From Dasypus novemcinctus (taxonomy: Eukaryota; Chordata; Mammalia; Cingulata; Dasypodidae), in NCBI RefSeq assembly GCF_030445035.2, contig NC_080702.1:30999843-31063842 (forward strand): a DNA stretch of 64,000 nt, in the 5' to 3' direction. Position numbers and translations under genes: made by a program. This document shows, in pieces, positions 56,916-64,000 of this stretch. The notes under the pieces were generated by a model. It ran no database searches. It was not told where the DNA came from and saw nothing but the letters and a program-made list of their open reading frames with translations. The first letter of the stretch is position 1. The number at the start of each line of letters is the position of its first letter.

Positions 56916-58849
56916 TATATTTACTGAGGCTATTTGAAGCCTCAGGGAGACAGATTGGTTTCTCTCATGAATTGCCACTCTTAGGAACACTGACCGTTAA
57001 GGCAGGGGACTTCTCCCCCTCCACCCCCCTTTTTGATTTTGTAGATAATAAAACTCCAGTGGTCATTTAACCTTATTCCATCAGGCAGCAATTTATTTAG
57101 TTTACACTTGAATTCATGAGAGAAAGGGTTACTAATACCAGGAGAGGAGACAGTGATGTCCCAGCTCTTCTCAATTATGAAATAACCATAGGCAAAGGCA
57201 CAGGGTGAGGTTAGGCTTGAAGTAACCATAAACAAAGGAAAGGTTAGCTTAGAATTTACACTTAAATAATAGTTTCAGGCTAAATTCACCCAGCTATAAT
57301 TTCAGTTATTGTCTTTCCATTGTTTTATAATATAAATGCATTTATAAATGATTTTTAACTCTTAGTTACAGTTTTTATTAATTTTTTAAAAACCTATTAA
57401 TTTTATAACACCTTTAAATACCTTTCATTCGACTTATAACATATTAAATGAACTTAACCATTACTTTAATTTTTCCTTTAAAGTAAAAGAATAAATCTCT
57501 TGCAATTAGTTTGAAATAAAAAGCTACTTTTCAGGATTTTATTTCTAGAACATAAATGTTCTTTGAATAGAGGTAAGACTCTTCTTCAAACACTGAGGAA
57601 ATGATGAGGTTAAAGCACAAGAAGCTAGTTTGATAAAAGATTTTCTTTGTATATTGATCTTGCTCAATTTTAATCATAAAAAATTTACTTCCACAAACCT
57701 TCTACACTTTCAGTATTCATTCAGGTTTTGTCCCACACTCTACTCTTTCCAATAATCAATCACTTTATCTTAGGACAAAATCATCTTCTGTTTCCTTAAC
57801 AATAAAAACACACTCCATATATCCCACATACTAAGTTACCAGGCAAACTTCTTACAACATATAATTTCCATTAGTACTAAACAAGCTTGTTAAAATAATG
57901 AACTTTTCTTCACTTTAAATACTTAGTAGCATGTAATACCAAAAACAGTTTTTTTGGAAGCAAATTGGCAGGGGAGACTGGCTACCGAATAAATTTGTTA
58001 TAAAATTGCCTTTTATTATTATTATTATCAATTCAGTTTTTGTTAAATAATGACTTTCTGCAATTAACCATTTAAATACTTTAATTTAAACAATGCTTTG
58101 TAAAACTTTTATAATTATTTATACCCTTAAGAAAAATTTTACCTTCACAGAACACATTCTCTTACTTAAAGTTACTACAATACCTTCTAAGAACCTGGGC
58201 AGAATGCAAAGTTATTTTGGCTTTGACACACTAGGGAGGGAACTTTACTGCATTTATTCTGATGCTGCTTTTTTTACCCCCTTCACCACAGGCAGTCAGG
58301 TGCACAACAATCAAACAGGAATGTAGCTTATGAATAGAATGTGTGGACTCACTGGAAAGGGGCAAGCTGCTGCCCCCTTTCCAGCTTTCAGCCAAAATGG
58401 GCAGACAGAACCTACTCAAATTCAGCAACTCTCCACGGGACCCAGCCACCCTGACTGGGCAGCCCCAACAAACTTGGGTGCATGGCGCCGACACAGATGG
58501 CCTCCAAGCCCCGGCAAAGGGCCAGACCAGAGACAAGACAGCAGAGCATGCACAAACATCTAGACTCTGCAAACATCCAGACTCCTCAGTTTTGCACCAT
58601 AATCATTTCACCCCCTTGCCAATGGCAAGGGAGGGCTCCAGCTCAGCTGTAATTCTACTTTATATAAGGACACAACTCCAACACTAGCATTGAGCTAACA
58701 CAGACAGAAGCACAAAGGTCACTAATCTGACCCACAAGTTTATATATATTTTCACCATGGCTGCCCCCACAGCCATCACAAACCTCAGAACACTTAACAT
58801 TTGGTATAAAGCAAATTCATTCACAATTTAGCACCATAACAAAAGATTT
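56916..58849. other. No gene recognised; possible ERV internal remains
   Basis: AT-rich to about 58320, then a GC-richer stretch (58330-58690) with a TATATAAGG-like motif on the plus strand near 58658. It may belong to the ERV at 58850-59869 or be its other LTR, but no direct match to the 59486 LTR was seen. Confidence 0.35.
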
Positions 58850-59485
58850 CAGCTAAATTTTTCCACTGTTTAAACTTTACACCCAGACCAAGCTCCACCA
58901 GAAAAGCCGATCCATTTTCCTGTACCCAAGTTTTGTTTTTTTTAAAATCTAGACCAATTTCCAGGACATTAGGACTTGAACCTATAAATAGCCCTTTTTA
59001 CTAAAATCAAGCCTCCACTCCTTTAGTGGATATAAGACTAGTACCAGATTCTAACATGCAGTTAGACAAACCCAAAACACCAGGGCTTTTCCCCAGTTTT
59101 ACTCCTTTTCCCAAGCCTAGAGAGAATGGCTTCCCCTCTAATTTTCTGGGGATACTAGGGTTCTCTTGGGAGGTGATCAGCCTCCCCTTCCTAGCAATTA
59201 AAGCTAGGGCCTTCCAGACTGTGCTCACCCAGGGAGTCTTACCTTCTTCCATGTTTGGAGTTCTTTTTTGTTCCCAGAATCTTTCTGTTCAGACCTTCCG
59301 TTGCCCTCGATTTTTGTCAGGAAGATTCTGGTGGAGTGCCCATCTTTTCTGGATTAAATTTAATCCAGGGGCGCCCAGATTTGGGGTTCACCCGAGTCCT
59401 CCCGGCTTCCTCAGGGATTTGGAAGGGGCAGCAAAATGCTACCGTCTCTGGCCTTCATTTGTTGTCCTGCAGCGGTCACCAAAAA
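58850..59485 (-). mobile_element. ERV leader next to an LTR, minus strand
   Basis: Reading left from the LTR, the sequence begins TTTTTGGTGACCGCTGCAGG, which fits a primer-binding site position just after the LTR end. A GAAGGTAAGAC splice-donor-like motif follows at about 59240-59250. The region has a short open frame (59007-59252) without a recognised gag. No pol or env was found, so the provirus is truncated or eroded. Confidence 0.5.
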
Positions 59486-59869
59486 TGTTGTAGAATTTGA
59501 GAGAAGTTCAATTACTTGAGTATATAGAGCCAGGACTCAGGAATGATTTTGAGAAGGAAAAATGATTTATTGATGGCCGGCCAGACTCGGGAACTTTATG
59601 TTTGAATCCCAAGCCCCGAACAAGATTTTTTAGTCCCTTTTATACAGAGAGGAAAGGCCAAATGGTCCTTTTGTTTCAGTTCTCAATAGGCTTGAATTAG
59701 CATATATTTCCACATCTTAGTAAGCTTTTAGCCTGGGCCTCAGGCATTCGATAAGCTTTTAGCATATTTGCTTTGCATTTCCTCTGAATACTTAAAGTTT
59801 ATAGACCTTGCATTGTTAAAATGTCTCCTGCTCACCAAGGGCAGGACTGCAACCTTTCATCATCCCACA
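59486..59869 (-). mobile_element. ERV LTR, 384 bp, minus strand
   Basis: On the minus strand it starts TGTGGGATGATG at 59869 and ends TTCTACAACA at 59486. TATAAAAG lies near 59637-59644 and CAATAAATC near 59565-59575, in promoter then poly(A) order. The TG...CA ends and the leader that follows support an LTR. The second LTR was not found. Confidence 0.7.
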
Positions 59870-62800
59870 CCCACAAGTCACAGATAGTTTAGGTTATCTC
59901 TGAAGAGACAAAGAGCCTGCCACCCATAGCCCACATCACCATCACAGGTCTCTTTCTATGGCCAATCTGCCTTGATGCTTCCTGATGGGAAAGGGCTTTG
60001 AAAATCCCCCAATATCCTGCTTTGTTTTGAATATTACATGCCCTGTGTGGCAGTGATGCTGAATACCCCCAATTCCAAAATTCTCAGTCTGCCTTGTTTT
60101 CACAATGATGTACTTATCTCTGGATTCTGCAATTTTGCCTCGGATTTACATTGCAAGTTATAACCCAGTAAAACTTATTCCAGTTCCCTATGCCTATTTG
60201 CTCCCATTTTTAAGCCACAGTAATAATAGTCTGTATGATCAATGAGTAAAGAGATAGATATAGAAATGTATATATTGTCATTTGGGTTACATAAAATTTC
60301 CTCATTCATTTCCAATGAAAAAATCCAATGTTTTATACCTATGACTCTACTTTTATTTTTAAAATTACTCTTTTATAGATTACATCAAACTTCAAAATGC
60401 TTACTTCTCAATATAAGAACTGATTCTGTAAGAATCTCTTACATGGAAAGAGATCTCTGCTTTTATGTGTACAGATAGTGGAATATTAATTCTTAATAAT
60501 TAAGTACAATCTGCTTATGGCAATTTAAAAGCACAGGCAGCACTGTGACAGCCTTGAAGTGGGATCTAGAAAGTTGATCGCACAGGATTCTTGAGTGTGA
60601 CACTTGTATGGCCAAGTTATTTTAGAGGGAAATGATTCTCCATAATGTTAATATGGAAAAGTGTCTAAAGTAACAGTTTATCACTGCTTTTAGACAAAAC
60701 CATCAGCATATCTGTATGAAAGCAACCTTTTAGCTAGATTAATATTAATCTATGTTTTGGATTATTTTTGAATTACTGAAAATTATACAGTTCCTCACAT
60801 TTTTAAATAACCAATAATTTGGATTCATGTGCTCCAGTGGTTATGAAAAGTTTTCTCAAACTTCATGTAGATACAATAGAGAAGGTGCTTATTATGTGCT
60901 ATTGTTCTTTCCTTTTTATCTAGAAAATAGAAGGTATGGATGTTGAAACATCATAGCCAGAGTTTGCATTTGAGAACCCAGACTCCGGAATCCACTTCCG
61001 CTACTTGCTAACCTAATATATTAGGAACTCAGAAAACAGTAATGAGTCAATCATAATTTTTGTTATTAGTAACAGAGCTCCAGAGTTTGTAAAGGAATTA
61101 GGAATGGAAATAACACAGGGCCCCAGTAGAGGAGGGTCTGGAGTAAAAGACAGGAAAGCCAAGGCAGGGTCACAAACTCAGGAGGCAAGCCTCTAGATTT
61201 CTTAGATTAGATCCCATGGGGGCTTTAGAAACAAAAAATAAGATAAAACTCAATTATTAGAAAAAACATCCTTTCTAGGCTTATAGTTCAGGAGCTGGGA
61301 CATGTAGAAGCATTGGGGTGAAGCCAGGATGTACCCCATTAGCCTCTAATTTGCCAACCTATCAGCATAAAATTTAGCACTGATATGTTAGGGAGCTCTG
61401 GTGGCTTCTTTCATAAACCATTCATCGGGACCTTCCCACAAAACATTTGCCTCTTTAGTGGGCCCCACCCCTTTCATAACTTCTTTGCCAGCAGCAACTC
61501 CAATTGGCCTTTTAATGTCATTAGCACAGGTGACATGGAGATGAAACAGATGGAGACCTGGCTACTTTGGTGCCAAGGTAAGTCCCAGAACCATTGTACC
61601 CAGAGGAAAGGCTACAGGACCCACATGTGGACATGAGCTGAGGGTGGCCCTGGGGAAAATATGCCATGACTCCCCAGTACTCATCAAGATCACAAGGGGA
61701 GAGTCTTGATTAGGAGATTAAGGACCTGCCTACTCCTTCAATATCTCAATGCTCTTTTTGATTCTTCATTCTCTTTCCTTGATTTCCACCATACCCATAT
61801 TTTTCCTCACTCTGCCACATTTTTTCTCAGGCAATGTGAACATTTCCAGTATGAATGACTGAGTAATTCCTTTACCCACAATAAAGTCATCAGTCATATC
61901 CAGGCAAAGACTTGATAGGGATGGAATTCCCCTCCAGATAAAGTACACCCAATGGGTGATATCATTGCCCAGTTCAAACATCCCCTAAGCCAGGGGTTCC
62001 ATGGACCACTTTGCCAGCCAGGGGAAAACCGCAGACCCCTTACTAAGTCCACACTATACAGTATTTTAATATGTCACATCTGCACCTACACATCCCCAAA
62101 ATAATACTTTTTAAAATTTAAATTAAAACTCACTGCCCTAAGCTAATAGTCTGTTCTTCAACTTTACACCATCCATTCCAGAGCACATCATACACACACA
62201 CACACCCGCCAAATACAGTATATATTTTGTGAAATGATAAAAGCCACAATGTTTTGGAAAGTGTTCCCATCCCTGAACTCCTCTACAGCTGGGTTGACTT
62301 GTGCTGAGGGGACATTGGGGACACCTGACCCAGGCCTGAGGTCAGTTTTCATATTTCCACTTTTGAATCCAGTTCTCATCATATGGCTATAAACAAACCT
62401 GTGAAACACTTGAATATATGAAGAGATGTCTTGCCCAAGCTTATAAATAACCTTTCCTCTTCTCAACCCAATTTGAAAGGCTCATTCCTCTGAACCACTC
62501 CCTTCTATCACATATCCTTTCATTTAGAGGAAAAAGGAACAGAGAAAGGAAATTTCTCTGTGTGTCCCCACAAACCCACCACCTAGGGCTACCGTGCCCA
62601 GCAGTCAATAGCCAAGGTCACCACAGCTGTGTGTGCAGTCATCAACATTCATGGACCTGCCTGCCCAGACTCTGGGCTTGAGAGAGGTTACATGATCATT
62701 GAACTTTTCATTGGGGCGGAGAGGAAAACAAGTCCCACAGTAGACTCCCTGGCTGTTCCCTGTGTACACATATAGATACAATAGCTCTAAAGTGTGTTCA

Positions 62801-63535
62801 GGGGTAGAAGAATTACAAGTGGTGGAATGTTTTCCATTTCATTAAGGCTAAACAAAAAAAGTGGAAAGCAGGGCCCATGTCCCCCATCTTCATCAGGAAA
62901 GAAAGGAGACTTGGGTGAAGGTGTTTTCTTTTCTCATAAATTGATAGACATAGATTACTTCCACCCTTCTGAACTCAGCACTGAGGCAGCCCCAGACTTC
63001 CCCTTCTCACATTGGAGATATGTGATGCTGCAGGTCTCCCATCTTCCTGGATGGCAATTCCTGTTTCTAGTAAACCTGTGTATCCCCATCCATCCCATCC
63101 TTCTCAAGAAAGGGAGGATAGGGAGGAATTTTCTGAGGCAGGAATAGGATTGGATCTCTATGAACTTTATAGATTCACAGAAATTTTAATGGATGCTTTT
63201 TGAAATTTTTAAAATGAAAAGGTAAGGAAAACATATTTTAAATGTAAGATATCTGAGCACATGAAAAGGAACTGCCTGGTGGCAGTGGATGTGCAATGTC
63301 AGTATTAAATTCCCTCCATGAACACGGGCTTCTTTTAGAGGCCAAAACAGGCACCTAATAGGTGTTAAAACTACCACTTTATTTAAGCTCAAGCTATTGG
63401 AATACCCTAAACTCAACCCAAATGTGGCAGAGACAGACACGACACTCTTATTTGAACAAAGAAATATATTTTTAAATATTTTTTTTTAAGTTAAAACAGA
63501 AAATGTGGTATGTCACTGGGGGCGGGGGAGAAGAT
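59870..63535. other. No gene recognised; short simple repeats only
   Basis: Single-copy-like sequence with a short CA run at 62189-62205. Open frames of 60-117 codons here match no known family and look like chance. 61980-62150 may be an old DNA-transposon relic. Confidence 0.4.
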
Positions 63536-64000
63536 TTATGATTCAGTGGGGGAGACACAGGACATAAAGCATAGCAGGGGGAAGCGGTGATGGCGGTCTC
63601 GGGGACCTTGCACTCTTGGTACATGCTGGTGGGCCCTGATGGGAGTCATCAACTCCATGGGTGGAATGGTAGAAGTACGGCTTGGACGCAGTTGCTGGGA
63701 GACTGACACTGACCTCGTTGATTTCAATGCAGCTTGGTGGCTATTTCTTTTTCTCCCTAGACAAATCCACTCTAGCACACGGCTAACCCTTTTCCGATGT
63801 TTGCTTTCCTGAGGTCCCTGTCCCTTTTGGGGCAAGAACTGGGGCATCACACTCTCTGTTGATCCCACATCCTGAGAAGGGTCGTCCATCATCTCTATTC
63901 CAAGGGAGGACCCTGACCCTAACTCTCTTTCTGGGTACCCTCCCAATGGGAAATCCTTGGGGTCCTCTTTTTCTGTATTTAGGTTTAAACTGGCATCTTC
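63536..64000 (-). CDS. Open frame of at least 154 codons running off the window edge, unidentified
   Basis: The minus-strand frame is open from base 64000 to a TGA at 63536-63538. It has no ATG before MMDDPSQDVGS, so it is not a start-bounded ORF; a 3'-terminal coding exon is the simplest gene model. The residues are rich in Ser, Pro, Gln, Arg and His, with RKRVSRVLEWICLGRKRN in the middle and no transmembrane segment or known domain. It is longer than typical chance frames in this AT-rich DNA but GC content is higher here, so chance is still possible. I do not recognise the protein. Confidence 0.35.
   Translation of the reverse strand, partial: EDASLNLNTEKEDPKDFPLGGYPERELGSGSSLGIEMMDDPSQDVGSTESVMPQFLPQKGQGPQESKHRKRVSRVLEWICLGRKRNSHQAALKSTRSVSVSQQLRPSRTSTIPPMELMTPIRAHQHVPRVQGPRDRHHRFPLLCFMSCVSPTES

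Noticed and set aside
59026-59493. 155-codon plus-strand frame
   Set aside because: Antisense to the ERV leader next to the LTR; no domain recognised.
1-64000. CRISPR arrays, operons, phage or other prokaryotic systems
   Set aside because: Composition, repeats and gene relics are all mammalian; no regularly spaced short repeats and no dense coding were seen.

Overview
The window is gene-poor mammalian nuclear DNA. The best clue to the species is a tRNA-derived SINE present as five full or near-full copies and one fragment. Its head reads like the armadillo DAS-type SINE, so the source is most likely an armadillo (Dasypus or a close xenarthran). This identification rests on recalled family sequence, not on a database search. 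I saw no bacterial-style operon, CRISPR array, functional RNA gene or intact host protein gene. No undescribed biological system was found.

Layout. 1-6265 is a near full-length LINE-1 (L1) on the minus strand, cut by the window edge, with ORF2, ORF1 and a 5' UTR ending in a YY1-type site; a SINE has landed in its ORF2. 6266-9434 is single-copy-like sequence with a relic EGF-like exon near 8.1 kb. 9435-10472 is a GC-rich solo LTR with a perfect 5-bp target duplication. 14900-15812 is a decayed ERV-L type pol segment. 15828-28031 is a cluster of L1 copies: a truncated 3' end, an element of about 8.2 kb with an unusually long 3' region, and a third copy that looks like an inverted (twin-primed) insertion carrying its own solo LTR.

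28-34 kb holds old repeats (MIR, L2, MER5A), one SINE and an LTR-like repeat. 34541-36007 is a processed TBC1D22B retrocopy made from an abnormal transcript. 37.0 kb has a 35-nt U2 snRNA fragment with target duplications. 39-48 kb is layered LTR, L1, MaLR-type ERV and SINE sequence. 48777-50721 is a processed G2E3 pseudogene with two block deletions. 52-55 kb has HAL1/L1-like remnants. 59.5 kb is an ERV LTR with adjacent leader. The right edge has an open frame of about 154 codons of unknown identity on the minus strand.

The common thread is L1 activity. L1 copies supply the machinery that plausibly mobilised the SINEs, the two processed pseudogenes and the U2 fragment, and several insertions keep readable target-site duplications. 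ERV LTRs add promoter-like DNA. Most coding potential is broken. The best places for a second look are the TBC1D22B retrocopy, the GC-rich LTR, the twin-primed L1, the relic EGF exon and the right-edge open frame.
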